Of a stretch of 64,000 nt of DNA, positions 39,197 through 52,923 are shown in pieces. A program made the position numbers and the translations under genes. The stretch's first letter is position 1. Each line of letters starts with the position of its first letter. The notes under the pieces are model-generated. The model searched no databases. It saw nothing but the letters and a program-made list of their open reading frames with translations, and was not told the origin of the DNA. Location of the stretch: assembly GCA_037013495.1 (NCBI GenBank), contig JAZDXN010000030.1, positions 1,488,001-1,552,000 on the forward strand. The letters are read 5' to 3'. This DNA comes from Hippophae tibetana. Taxonomy: Eukaryota > Streptophyta > Magnoliopsida > Rosales > Elaeagnaceae.

Positions 39197-42100
39197 TATT
39201 TTATAATAAATGTATTAAAACTGTTATAAATAAATAAATAATACATAAAAATTTTCCTTTATTTGAAATAAATCATATTAAATAAAATCATATATAAGTA
39301 GATACTATAAATATATATATTAGATTGAATGAAATCACTATTTACCAATTAAAAAAAGCTATTAGTCGTTGAAATATCATACATTCCACATGTATATTAA
39401 AAGTAGGAGAAATTGGAAAACCAAGATTAAGAGACAAGGGGATTACCCTTTGTGGTGTCGATATCCTAGACATGATCGTGCAATATCCAACAAAATTATG
39501 CACGTAATTGTTAAACTTATACAAATAACAGTAGATTATAATTTATACATACGTAATTTTGGTATCATATTATGAGCTAATAAATATTTTACATATTTTG
39601 TTAATATTTCTTTGAAGTCTTACTTTTATAATTAGGAATATGTCTAACAATTATACAAACATAAATACGGATTTCCAAAATTCATAAATTAACTCGATAC
39701 AAAATTTCCTCGTTTGCATGCAAACATTCAAACAATAAATTTGTATTTTATATAAGATCTCCAAATATAACTATATTATCTTCGACAAGTTAAATATGAT
39801 GTGTTACCATTATTCTCCCTACAAACAGCTTCTATATATAGGTTAATATAACTAAAAATCAATTTTTTTGCGACTAATTCAGAGTAAAATAAATTGGTTT
39901 AATGTAATTTTCTCTACCAAATGTCTTATTTTGTTTTGCAAAATTTAAATTATGTTAAAGTTATATAAAATAAATAAACTCACTTTTACTATTTTGTAAT
40001 AAATGTATTAAAAATGTTATAAATAAATAAATAATACATAAAGTTTTTCCTTTATGTGAAATAAATCATATTAACTAAAATCACATATTAGTAGATACTA
40101 TAAATATATATATTAGATTGAATGAAATCATTATTTACCAATTAAAAAAAGCTATTAGTGGTTGACATATCATACATTCCACATGTATCTCAAAAGTAGG
40201 AGAAATTGGAAAACCAAGATTAAGAGACAGGGGGATTACCCTTTGTGGTGTCGATACCCTAGACATGATCGTGCAATATCCAACAAAATTATGCACGTAA
40301 TTGTTAAACTTATACAAATAATAGTAGATTATAATTTATACATACCTAATTTTGGTATCATATTATGAGAAAATAAATATTTTACATATTTTGTTAACAT
40401 TTATTGGAATTCTTACTTTTATAATTAGGAATATGTCTAACAATTCTACAAACATAAATACGGATTTCCAAAATTCATAAATTATCTCGATACAAGAATT
40501 CCTCGTTTTGCATGCAAACATTAAAACAATAAATTTGTATTGTATATAAGATCTACAAATATAACTATATTATCTTCTTCAAGTTCAATATGATGTTTTA
40601 CCATTATTCTCCCAACAAACAGCTTCTATATATAGGTTAATATAACTGAAAATCATTTTTTTTGCCAACTAATTCAGAGTAAAATAAATTGTTTTAATGT
40701 AATTTTCTCTACCAAATGTCTTATTTTGTTTTGCAAAAATTAAAATATGTTAAAGTTATATAAAATAAATAAAACCACTTTTACTATTTTATAATAAATG
40801 TATTAAAAATGTTATAAATAAATAATACATAAAGTGTTTCCTTTATGTGAAATAAATCATATTAAATAAAATCATATATAAGTAGATACTATAAATATAT
40901 ATATTAGATTGAATGAAATCATCATTTACCAATTAAAAAAAGCTATTAGTGGTTGCAATATCATACATTCCACATGTATCTTAAAAGTAGGAGAAATTGG
41001 AAAACCAAGATTAAGAGACAGGGGGATTACCCTTTGTGGTGTCGATACCCTAGACATGTTCGTGCAATATCCAACAAAATTATGGACGTAATTGTAAACT
41101 TATACAAATAACAGTAGATTATAATTTATACATACGTAATTTTGGTATCATATTATCAGCTAATAAATATTTTACATATTTTGTTAACATTTCTTTGAAG
41201 TCTTACTTTTATAATTAGGAATATGTCTAACAATTCTACAAACATAAATAGGGATTGCCAAAATTCATAAATTATCTCGATACAAAAATTCCTCGTTTGC
41301 ATGCAAACATTCAAACAATAAAATTGTATTGTATATAAGATCTCCAAATATAACTATATTATCTTCCACAAGTTCAATATGATGTATTACCATTATTCTC
41401 CCTACAAACAGCTTCTATATATAGGTTAATATAACTGAAAATCATTTTTTTTGCCAACTAATTCAGAGTAAAATAAATTGTTTTAATGTAATTTTCTCTA
41501 CCAAATGTGTTATTTTGTTTTGCAAAAATTAAAATATGTTAAAGTTATATAAAATAAATAAACTCACTTTTACTATTTTATAATAAATGTATTAAAAATG
41601 TTATAAATAAATAAATAATACATAAATGTTTTCCTTTATTTGAAATAAATCATATTAAATAAAATCATATATAAGTAGATACTATAAATATATATATTAG
41701 ATTGAATGAAATCATTATTTACCAATTAAAAAAACCTATTAGTGGTTGAAATATCATACATTCCACATGTATCTTAAGAGTAGGAGAAATTGGAAAACCA
41801 AGATTAAGAGACAAGGGGATTACCCTTTTGTGATGTCGATACCCTAGACATGATCGTGCAATATCCAACAAAATTATGCACGTAATTGTTAAACTTATAC
41901 AAATAACAGTAGATTATAATTTATACATACGTAATTTTGGTATCATATTATGAGCTAATAAATATTTTACATATTTTGTTAATATTTCTTTGAAGTCTTA
42001 CTTTTATAATTAGGAATATGTCTAACAATTATACAAACATAAATACGGATTGCCAAAATTCATAAATTAACTCGATACAAAATTTCCTCGTTTGCATGCA

Positions 42101-42368
42101 AACATTCAAACAATAAATTTGTATTTTATATAAGATCTCCAAATATAACTATATTATCTTCTACAAGTTAAATATGATGTGTTACCATTATTCTCCCTAC
42201 AAACAGCTTCTATATATAGGTTAATATAACTAAAAATCATTTTTTTTGGCGACTAATTCAGAGTAAAATAAATTGGTTTAATGTAATTTTCTCTACCAAA
42301 TGTCTTATTTTGTTTTGCAAAAATTAAAATATGTTAAAGTTATATAAAATAAATAAACTCACTTTTAC
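39197..42368 (-). repeat. Displaced copy of the junction-proximal block plus a fourth dimer
   Basis: From about 39310, this segment repeats 32971-36029 at a constant 6,339-bp offset (unit ends 33650/39989, 34445/40784, 35234/41573, 36029/42368). It consists of the two junction-proximal monomers followed by one 1,584-bp dimer. It provides an uninterrupted version of the sequence that is truncated at the breakpoint, so it shows what lay beside the junction monomer before the flip. Divergence resumes soon after 42368. Confidence 0.85.
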
Positions 42369-44989
42369 TATTTTGTAATAAATGTATTAAAAATGTTATA
42401 AATAAATAAATAATACATAAAGTTTTTCCTTTATGTGAAATAAATCATATTAAATAAAATCACATATAAGTAGATACTATAAATATATATATTAGATTGA
42501 ATGAAATCATTATTTACCAATTAAAAAAACCTATTAGTGGTTGAAATATCATACATTCCACATGTATCTTAAAAGTAGGAGAAATTGGAAAACCAAGATT
42601 AAGAGAGAGGGGGATTACCCTTTGTGGTGTCGATACCCTAGACATTATCGTGCAATATCCAACAAAATTATGCACGTAATTGTTAAACTTATACAAATAA
42701 CAGTAGATTATAATTTATACATACGTAATTTTGGTATCATATTATGAGCAAATAAATATTTTACATATTTTGTTAACATTTATTGGAATTCTTACTTTTA
42801 TAATTAGGAATATGTCTAACAATTCTACAAACAATAATACGGATTGCCAAATTCATAAATTATCTCGATCCAAAAATTCCTCGTTTGCATGCAAACATTC
42901 AAACAATAAATTTGTATTCTATATAAGATCTCCAAATATAACTATATTATCTTCTACAAGTTCAATATGATGTGTTACCATTATTCTCCCTACAAATAGC
43001 TTCTATATATAGGTTAATATAACTGAAAATCATTTTTTTGCCAACTAATTCAGAGTAAAATAAATTGGTTTAATGTAATTTTCTCTACCAAATGTGTTAT
43101 TTTGTTTTGCAAAAATTAAAATATGTTAAAGTTATATAAAATAAATAAACTCACTTTTACTATTTTATAATAAATGTATTAAAAATGTTATAAATAAATA
43201 AATAATACATAAATGTTTTCCTTTATTTGAAATAAATCATATTAAATAAAATCATATATAAGTAAATACTATAAATATATATATTAGATTGAATGAAATC
43301 ATTATTTACCAATTAAAAAAACCAATTAGTGGTTGAAATATCATACATTCTACATGTATCTTAAAAGTAGGAGAAATTGGAGAACCAAGATTAAGAGACA
43401 AGGGGATTACCCTTTGTGGTGTCGATACCATAGACATGATCGTGCAATATCCAACAAAATTATGCACGTAATTGTTAAACTTATACAAATAACAGTAGAT
43501 TATAATTTATACATACGTAATTTTGGTATCATATTATGAGCTAATAAATATTTTACATATTTTGTTAATATTTCTTTGAAGTCTTACTTTTATAATTAGG
43601 AATATGTCTAACAATTATACAAACATAAATACGGATTGCCAAAATTCATAAATTATCTCGATACAAAAATTCCTTGTTCGCATGCAAACATTCAAACAAT
43701 AAATTTGTATTGTATATAAGATCTACAAATATAACTATATTATCTTCTTCAAGTTCAATATGATGTGTTACCACTATTCTCCCTACAAACAGCTTCTATA
43801 TATAGGTTAATATAACTGAAAATCATTTTTTTTGCCAACTAATTCAGTGTAAAATAAATTGTTTTAATGTAATTTTCTCTACAAAATGTCTTATTTTGTT
43901 TTGAAAAAATTAAAATATGTTAAAGTTATATAAAATAAATAAACTCACTTTTACTATTTTGTAATAAATGTATTAAAAATGTTATAAATAAATAAATAAA
44001 ACATAAAGTGTTTCCTTTATGTGAAATAAATCATATTAAATAAAATCATATATAAGTAGATACTATAAATATATATATTAGATTGAATGAAATCATTATT
44101 TACCAATTAAAAAAACCTATTAGTGGTTGAAATATCATACATTCCACATGTATCTTAAAAGTAGGAGAAATTGGAAAACCAAGATTAAGAGACAGGGGGA
44201 TTACCCTTTGTGGTGTCGATACCCTAGACATGATCGTGCAATATCCAACCAAATTATGCACATAATTGTTAAACTTATACAAATTACAGTAGATTATAAT
44301 TTATACATACGTAATTTTGGTATCATATTATGAGCTAATAAATATTTTACATATTTTTTTAATATTTTTTTGAAGTCTTACTTTTATAATTAAGAATATG
44401 TCTAACAATTATACAAACATAAATAGGGATTGCCAAAATTCATAAATTATCTCGATACAAAAATTCCTCGTTTGCATGCAAACATTCAAACAATAAATTT
44501 GTATTGTATATAAGATCTACAAATATAACTATATTATCTTCTTCTAGTTCAATATGATATGTTACCATTATTCTCCCTACAAACAGCTTCTATATATAGG
44601 TTAATATAACTGAAAATCATTTTTTTTGCCAACTAATTCAGAGTAAAATAAATTGTTTTAATGTAATTTTCTCTACCAAATGTCTTAATTTGTTTTGCAA
44701 AAATTAAAATATGTTAAAGTTATATAAAATAAATAAACTCACTTTTACTATTTTGTAATAAATGTATTAAAAATGTTATAAATAAATAAATAAAACATAA
44801 AGTGTTTCCTTTATGTGAAATAAATCATATTAAATAAAATCATATATAAGTAGATACTATAAATATATATATTAGATTGAATGAAATCATTATTTACCAA
44901 TTAAAAAAACCTATTAGTGGTTGAAATATCATACATTCCACATGTATCTTAAAAGTAGGAGAAATTGGAAAACCAAGATTAAGAGACAG
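42369..44989 (-). repeat. Monomers with sister copies about 15 kb downstream
   Basis: Units are 42369-43160, 43161-43954, 43955-44748 and the start of 44749-45542. The first has ctcgatccaaaaattcc and atgagcaaataaat, markers also found at 54269-55061, 57448-58240 and 59035-59827. The second has aattggagaaccaag, which recurs at 58456. The pair therefore matches 57448-59034 at an offset of about 15,080 bp (19 monomers). Near 42826 the first unit has a 1-bp deletion (acaataatacgg for acataaatacgg with one base lost) that its sisters lack. Confidence 0.8.
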
Positions 44990-47900
44990 GGGGATTACCC
45001 TTTGTGGTGTCGATACCCTAGACATGATCGTGCAATATCCAACCAAATTATGCACATAATTGTTAAACTTATACAAATTACAGTAGATTATAATTTATAC
45101 ATACGTAATTTTGGTATCATATTATCAGCTAATAAATATTTTACATATTTTGTTAATATTTCTCTGAAGTCTTACTTTTATAATTAGGAATATGTCTAAC
45201 AATTCTACAAACATAAAAACGGATTGCCAAAATTCATAAATTATCTCGATACAAAAATTCCTCGTTTGCATGCAAACATTCAAACAATAAATTTGTATTG
45301 TATATAAGATCTACAAATATAACTATATTATCTTCTTCTAGTTCAATATGATGTGTTACCATTATTCTCCCTACAAACAGCTTCTATATATAGGTTAATA
45401 TAACTGAAAATCATTTTTTTTGCCAACTAATTCAGAGTAAAATAAATTGTTTTAATGTAATTTTCTCTACCAAATGTCTTATTTTGTTTTGCAAAAATTA
45501 AAATATATTAAAGTTATATAAAATAAATAAACTCACTTTTACTATTTTGTAATAAATGTATTAAAAATGTTATAAATAAATAAATAATACATAAAGTTTT
45601 TCTTTTATGTGAAATAAATCATATTAAATAAAATCACATATAAGTAGATAATATAAATATATATATTAGATTGAATGAAATCATTATTTACCAATTAAAA
45701 AAACCTATTAGTGGTTGAAATATCATACATTCCACATGTATCTTAAAAGTAGGAGAAATTGGAAAACCAAGATTAAGAGACAGGGGATTACCCTTTGTGG
45801 TGTCGATACCCTAGACATGATCGTGCAATATCCAACAAAATTATGCACGTAATTGTTAAACTTATACAAATAACAGTAGATTATAATTTATACATACGTA
45901 ATTTTGGTATCATATTATGAGCTAATAATGTTTTTACATATTTTGTTAATATTTATTGGAATTCTTACCTTTCAAATTAGAAATAAGTCTAATAATTCTA
46001 CAAACATAAATACGGATTAGCAAATTTCATAAATTATCTCGATACAAAAATTCCTCCTTTTCATGCAACCATTCAAACAATAAATTTGTATTGTATATAA
46101 GATCTACAAATATAACTATATTATCTTCTTCAAGTTCAATATGATGTGTTACCATTATTCTCCCTACAAACAGCTTCTATATATAGGTTAATATAACTAA
46201 AAATCATTTTTTTTTGCCAACTAATTCAGAGTAAAATAAATTGTTTTAATGTAATTTTCTCTACCAAATGTGTTATTTTGTTTTGCAAAAATTAAAATAT
46301 GTTAAAGTTATATAAAATAAATAAACTCACTTTTACTATTTTATAATAAATGTATTAAAAATGTTATAAGTAAATAAATAATACATAAAGTGTTTCCTTT
46401 ATGTGAAATAAATCATATTAAATAAAATCATATATAAGTAGATACTATAAATATATATATATTAGATTGAATGAAATCATTATTTATCAATTAAAAAAAC
46501 CTATTAGTGGTTGAAATATCATACATTCCACATGTATCTTAAAAGTAGGAGAAAATGGAAAACCAAGATTAAGAGACAGGGGGATTACCCTTTGTGGTGT
46601 CGATACCCTAGACATGATCGTGCAATATCCAACAAAATTATGCACGTAATTGTTAAACTTATACAAATTACAGTAGATTATAATTTATACATACGTAATT
46701 TTGGTATCATATTATCAGCTAATAAATATTTTACATATTTTGTTAATATTTCTTTGAAGTCTTACTTTTATAATTAGGAATATGTCTAACAATTCTACAA
46801 ACATAAATACGGATTGCCAAAATTCATAAATTATCTCGATACAAAAATTCCTCGTTTGCATGCAAACATTCAAACAATAAATTTGTATTGTATATAAGAT
46901 CTACAAATATAACTATATTATCTTCTTCAAGTTCAATATGATGTGTTACCATTATTCTCCCTACAAACAGCTTCTATATATAGGATAATATAACTGAAAA
47001 TCATTTTTTTGCCAACTAATTCAGAGTAAAATAAATTGGTTTAATGTAATTTTCTCTACCAAATGTCTTATTTTGTTTTGCAAAAATTAAAATATGTTAA
47101 AGTTATATAAAATAAATAAACTCACTTTTACTATTTTATAATAAATGTATTAAAAATGTTATAAATAAATAAATAATACATAAATGTTTTCCTTTATTTG
47201 AAATAAATCATATTAAATAAAATCATATATAAGTAGATACTATAAATATATATATTAGATTAAATGAAATCATTATTTACCAATTAAAAAAACCTATTAG
47301 TGGTTGAAATATCATACATTCTACATGTATCTTAAAAATAGGAGAAATTGGAAAACCAAGATTAAGAGACAAGGGGATTACCCTTTGTGGTGTCGATACC
47401 CTAGATATGATCGTGCAATATCCAACAAAATTATGCACGTAATTGTTAAACTTATACAAACAACAGTAGATTATAATTTATACATACCTAATTTTGGTAT
47501 CATATTATGAGCTAATAAATATTTTACATATTTTGTTATCATTTCTTTGAAGTCTTACTTTTATAATTAGGAATATGTCTATCAATTATACAAACATAAA
47601 TACGGATTGCCAAAATTAATAAATTAACTCGATACAAAAATTCCTTGTTTGCATGCAAACATTCAAACAATAAATTTGTATTGTATATAAGATCTACAAA
47701 TATAACTATATTATCTTCTTCATGTTCAATATGATGTATTACCATAATTCTCCCTACAAACTACTTCTATATATAGGTTAATATAACTGAAAATCATTTT
47801 TTTTTGCCGACTAATTTAGAGTAAAATAAATTGATTTAATGTAATTTTCTCTACCAAATGTCTTATTTTGTTTTGAAAAAATTAAACTATGTTAAAGTTA

Positions 47901-48956
47901 TATAAAATAAATAAACTCACTTTTACTATTTTATAATAAATGTATTAAATATGTTATAAATAAATAATACATAAAGTGTTTCCTTTATGTGAAATAAATC
48001 ATATTAAATAAAATCATATATAAGTAGATACTATAAATATATATATTAGATTGAATGAAATCATTATTTACCAATTAAAAAAAGCTATTAGTGGTTGCAA
48101 TATCATACATTCCACATGTATCTTAAAAGTAGGAGAAATTGGAAAACCAAGATTAAGAGATAGGGGGATTACCCTTTGTGGTGTCGATACCCTAGACATG
48201 ATCGTGCAATATCCAACAAAATTATGGACGTAATTGTAAACTTATACAAATAACAGTAGATTATAATTTATACATACGTAATTTTGGTATCATATTATCA
48301 GCTAATAAATATTTTACATATTTTGTTAACATTTCTTTGAAGTCTTACTTTTATAATTAGGAATATGTCTAACAATTCTACAAACATAAATAGGGATTGC
48401 CAAAATTCATAAATTATCTCGATACAAAAATTCCTTGTTTGCATGCAAACATTCAAACAATAAATTTGTTTTCTATATAAGATCTCCAAATATAACTATA
48501 TTATCTTCTACAAGTTCAATATGATGTGTTACCATTATTCTCCCTACAAACAGCTTCTATATATAGGTTAATATAACTGAAAATCATTTTTTTTGCCAAC
48601 TAATTCAGAGTAAAATAAATTGTTTTAATGTAATTTTCTCTACCAAATGTGTTATTTTGTTTTTCAATAATTAAAATATGTTAAAGTTATATAAAATAAA
48701 TAAACTCACTTTTACTATTTTATAATAAATGTATTAAAAATGTTATAAATAAATAAATAATACATAAATGTTTTCCTTTATTTGAAATAAATCATATTAA
48801 ATAAAATCATATATAAGTAGATACTATAAATATATATATTAGATTGAATGAAATCATTATTTACCAATTAAAAAAACCTATTAGTGGTTGAAATATCATA
48901 CATTCCACATGTATCTTAAAAGTAGGAGAAATTGGAAAACCAAGATTAAGAGACAA
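44990..48956 (-). repeat. Five-monomer higher-order unit (3,967 bp), first copy
   Basis: This block and 48957-52923 are direct tandem copies. Unit ends correspond at 45542/49509, 46336/50303, 47131/51098, 47926/51892 and 48715/52681. Markers found in both include ccaaccaaattatgcac, agtagataatataaat, the diverged monomer with cattagcaa-type changes, gagaaaatggaaaacc, ccctagatatg and gagatagggggat. The first difference upstream is G at 44989 against A at 48956. The only internal differences I noticed are ttgttatcatttc/ttgttaacatttc and one T in a homopolymer. Confidence 0.88.
45543..46336 (-). repeat. Most diverged monomer of the inverted arm
   Basis: Between about 45925 and 46075 this copy has a cluster of changes: ataatgtttttac, cttacctttcaaattag, ataagtctaataattc, ggattagcaaatttc and ctccttttcatgcaacc. 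The GCATGC palindrome is lost. The rest of the monomer is ordinary. An identical-looking sister lies at 49510-50303 in the second five-monomer copy, so the changes predate that duplication. Confidence 0.8.
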
Positions 48957-51900
48957 GGGGATTACCCTTTGTGGTGTCGATACCCTAGACATGATCGTGC
49001 AATATCCAACCAAATTATGCACATAATTGTTAAACTTATACAAATTACAGTAGATTATAATTTATACATACGTAATTTTGGTATCATATTATCAGCTAAT
49101 AAATATTTTACATATTTTGTTAATATTTCTCTGAAGTCTTACTTTTATAATTAGGAATATGTCTAACAATTCTACAAACATAAAAACGGATTGCCAAAAT
49201 TCATAAATTATCTCGATACAAAAATTCCTCGTTTGCATGCAAACATTCAAACAATAAATTTGTATTGTATATAAGATCTACAAATATAACTATATTATCT
49301 TCTTCTAGTTCAATATGATGTGTTACCATTATTCTCCCTACAAACAGCTTCTATATATAGGTTAATATAACTGAAAATCATTTTTTTTGCCAACTAATTC
49401 AGAGTAAAATAAATTGTTTTAATGTAATTTTCTCTACCAAATGTCTTATTTTGTTTTGCAAAAATTAAAATATGTTAAAGTTATATAAAATAAATAAACT
49501 CACTTTTACTATTTTGTAATAAATGTATTAAAAATGTTATAAATAAATAAATAATACATAAAGTTTTTCTTTTATGTGAAATAAATCATATTAAATAAAA
49601 TCACATATAAGTAGATAATATAAATATATATATTAGATTGAATGAAATCATTATTTACCAATTAAAAAAACCTATTAGTGGTTGAAATATCATACATTCC
49701 ACATGTATCTTAAAAGTAGGAGAAATTGGAAAACCAAGATTAAGAGACAGGGGATTACCCTTTGTGGTGTCGATACCCTAGACATGATCGTGCAATATCC
49801 AACAAAATTATGCACGTAATTGTTAAACTTATACAAATAACAGTAGATTATAATTTATACATACGTAATTTTGGTATCATATTATGAGCTAATAATGTTT
49901 TTACATATTTTGTTAATATTTATTGGAATTCTTACCTTTCAAATTAGAAATAAGTCTAATAATTCTACAAACATAAATACGGATTAGCAAATTTCATAAA
50001 TTATCTCGATACAAAAATTCCTCCTTTTCATGCAACCATTCAAACAATAAATTTGTATTGTATATAAGATCTACAAATATAACTATATTATCTTCTTCAA
50101 GTTCAATATGATGTGTTACCATTATTCTCCCTACAAACAGCTTCTATATATAGGTTAATATAACTAAAAATCATTTTTTTTTGCCAACTAATTCAGAGTA
50201 AAATAAATTGTTTTAATGTAATTTTCTCTACCAAATGTGTTATTTTGTTTTGCAAAAATTAAAATATGTTAAAGTTATATAAAATAAATAAACTCACTTT
50301 TACTATTTTATAATAAATGTATTAAAAATGTTATAAGTAAATAAATAATACATAAAGTGTTTCCTTTATGTGAAATAAATCATATTAAATAAAATCATAT
50401 ATAAGTAGATACTATAAATATATATATATTAGATTGAATGAAATCATTATTTATCAATTAAAAAAACCTATTAGTGGTTGAAATATCATACATTCCACAT
50501 GTATCTTAAAAGTAGGAGAAAATGGAAAACCAAGATTAAGAGACAGGGGGATTACCCTTTGTGGTGTCGATACCCTAGACATGATCGTGCAATATCCAAC
50601 AAAATTATGCACGTAATTGTTAAACTTATACAAATTACAGTAGATTATAATTTATACATACGTAATTTTGGTATCATATTATCAGCTAATAAATATTTTA
50701 CATATTTTGTTAATATTTCTTTGAAGTCTTACTTTTATAATTAGGAATATGTCTAACAATTCTACAAACATAAATACGGATTGCCAAAATTCATAAATTA
50801 TCTCGATACAAAAATTCCTCGTTTGCATGCAAACATTCAAACAATAAATTTGTATTGTATATAAGATCTACAAATATAACTATATTATCTTCTTCAAGTT
50901 CAATATGATGTGTTACCATTATTCTCCCTACAAACAGCTTCTATATATAGGATAATATAACTGAAAATCATTTTTTTGCCAACTAATTCAGAGTAAAATA
51001 AATTGGTTTAATGTAATTTTCTCTACCAAATGTCTTATTTTGTTTTGCAAAAATTAAAATATGTTAAAGTTATATAAAATAAATAAACTCACTTTTACTA
51101 TTTTATAATAAATGTATTAAAAATGTTATAAATAAATAAATAATACATAAATGTTTTCCTTTATTTGAAATAAATCATATTAAATAAAATCATATATAAG
51201 TAGATACTATAAATATATATATTAGATTAAATGAAATCATTATTTACCAATTAAAAAAACCTATTAGTGGTTGAAATATCATACATTCTACATGTATCTT
51301 AAAAATAGGAGAAATTGGAAAACCAAGATTAAGAGACAAGGGGATTACCCTTTGTGGTGTCGATACCCTAGATATGATCGTGCAATATCCAACAAAATTA
51401 TGCACGTAATTGTTAAACTTATACAAACAACAGTAGATTATAATTTATACATACCTAATTTTGGTATCATATTATGAGCTAATAAATATTTTACATATTT
51501 TGTTAACATTTCTTTGAAGTCTTACTTTTATAATTAGGAATATGTCTATCAATTATACAAACATAAATACGGATTGCCAAAATTAATAAATTAACTCGAT
51601 ACAAAAATTCCTTGTTTGCATGCAAACATTCAAACAATAAATTTGTATTGTATATAAGATCTACAAATATAACTATATTATCTTCTTCATGTTCAATATG
51701 ATGTATTACCATAATTCTCCCTACAAACTACTTCTATATATAGGTTAATATAACTGAAAATCATTTTTTTTGCCGACTAATTTAGAGTAAAATAAATTGA
51801 TTTAATGTAATTTTCTCTACCAAATGTCTTATTTTGTTTTGAAAAAATTAAACTATGTTAAAGTTATATAAAATAAATAAACTCACTTTTACTATTTTAT

Positions 51901-52923
51901 AATAAATGTATTAAATATGTTATAAATAAATAATACATAAAGTGTTTCCTTTATGTGAAATAAATCATATTAAATAAAATCATATATAAGTAGATACTAT
52001 AAATATATATATTAGATTGAATGAAATCATTATTTACCAATTAAAAAAAGCTATTAGTGGTTGCAATATCATACATTCCACATGTATCTTAAAAGTAGGA
52101 GAAATTGGAAAACCAAGATTAAGAGATAGGGGGATTACCCTTTGTGGTGTCGATACCCTAGACATGATCGTGCAATATCCAACAAAATTATGGACGTAAT
52201 TGTAAACTTATACAAATAACAGTAGATTATAATTTATACATACGTAATTTTGGTATCATATTATCAGCTAATAAATATTTTACATATTTTGTTAACATTT
52301 CTTTGAAGTCTTACTTTTATAATTAGGAATATGTCTAACAATTCTACAAACATAAATAGGGATTGCCAAAATTCATAAATTATCTCGATACAAAAATTCC
52401 TTGTTTGCATGCAAACATTCAAACAATAAATTTGTTTTCTATATAAGATCTCCAAATATAACTATATTATCTTCTACAAGTTCAATATGATGTGTTACCA
52501 TTATTCTCCCTACAAACAGCTTCTATATATAGGTTAATATAACTGAAAATCATTTTTTTTGCCAACTAATTCAGAGTAAAATAAATTGTTTTAATGTAAT
52601 TTTCTCTACCAAATGTGTTATTTTGTTTTTCAATAATTAAAATATGTTAAAGTTATATAAAATAAATAAACTCACTTTTACTATTTTATAATAAATGTAT
52701 TAAAAATGTTATAAATAAATAAATAATACATAAATGTTTTCCTTTATTTGAAATAAATCATATTAAATAAAATCATATATAAGTAGATACTATAAATATA
52801 TATATTAGATTGAATGAAATCATTATTTACCAATTAAAAAAACCTATTAGTGGTTGAAATATCATACATTCCACATGTATCTTAAAAGTAGGAGAAATTG
52901 GAAAACCAAGATTAAGAGACAAG
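48957..52923 (-). repeat. Five-monomer higher-order unit (3,967 bp), second copy
   Basis: This is a near-identical tandem copy of the preceding block. Past 52923 the sequence departs from the pattern: ccaacaaaattatgcacgtaattgtaaac replaces the ccaaccaaattatgcacataattgtt expected for a third copy. The duplication is therefore exactly two units. The member ending at 52681 is a 789-bp copy related to the 1,584-bp dimer further left. Confidence 0.88.
49510..50303 (-). repeat. Sister of the diverged monomer in the second five-monomer copy
   Basis: Carries the same cluster of changes as 45543-46336, between about 49892 and 50042, including the broken palindrome ttttcatgcaacc. Because the two copies agree at each of these positions, the changes are inherited rather than sequencing error, provided the assembly did not collapse or copy the region. 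Confidence 0.8.

Noticed and set aside
42731..42970. 79-codon frame in one inverted monomer
   Set aside because: It exists only because of a private 1-bp deletion near 42826 and is absent from sister monomers. This is a chance fusion of reading frames.
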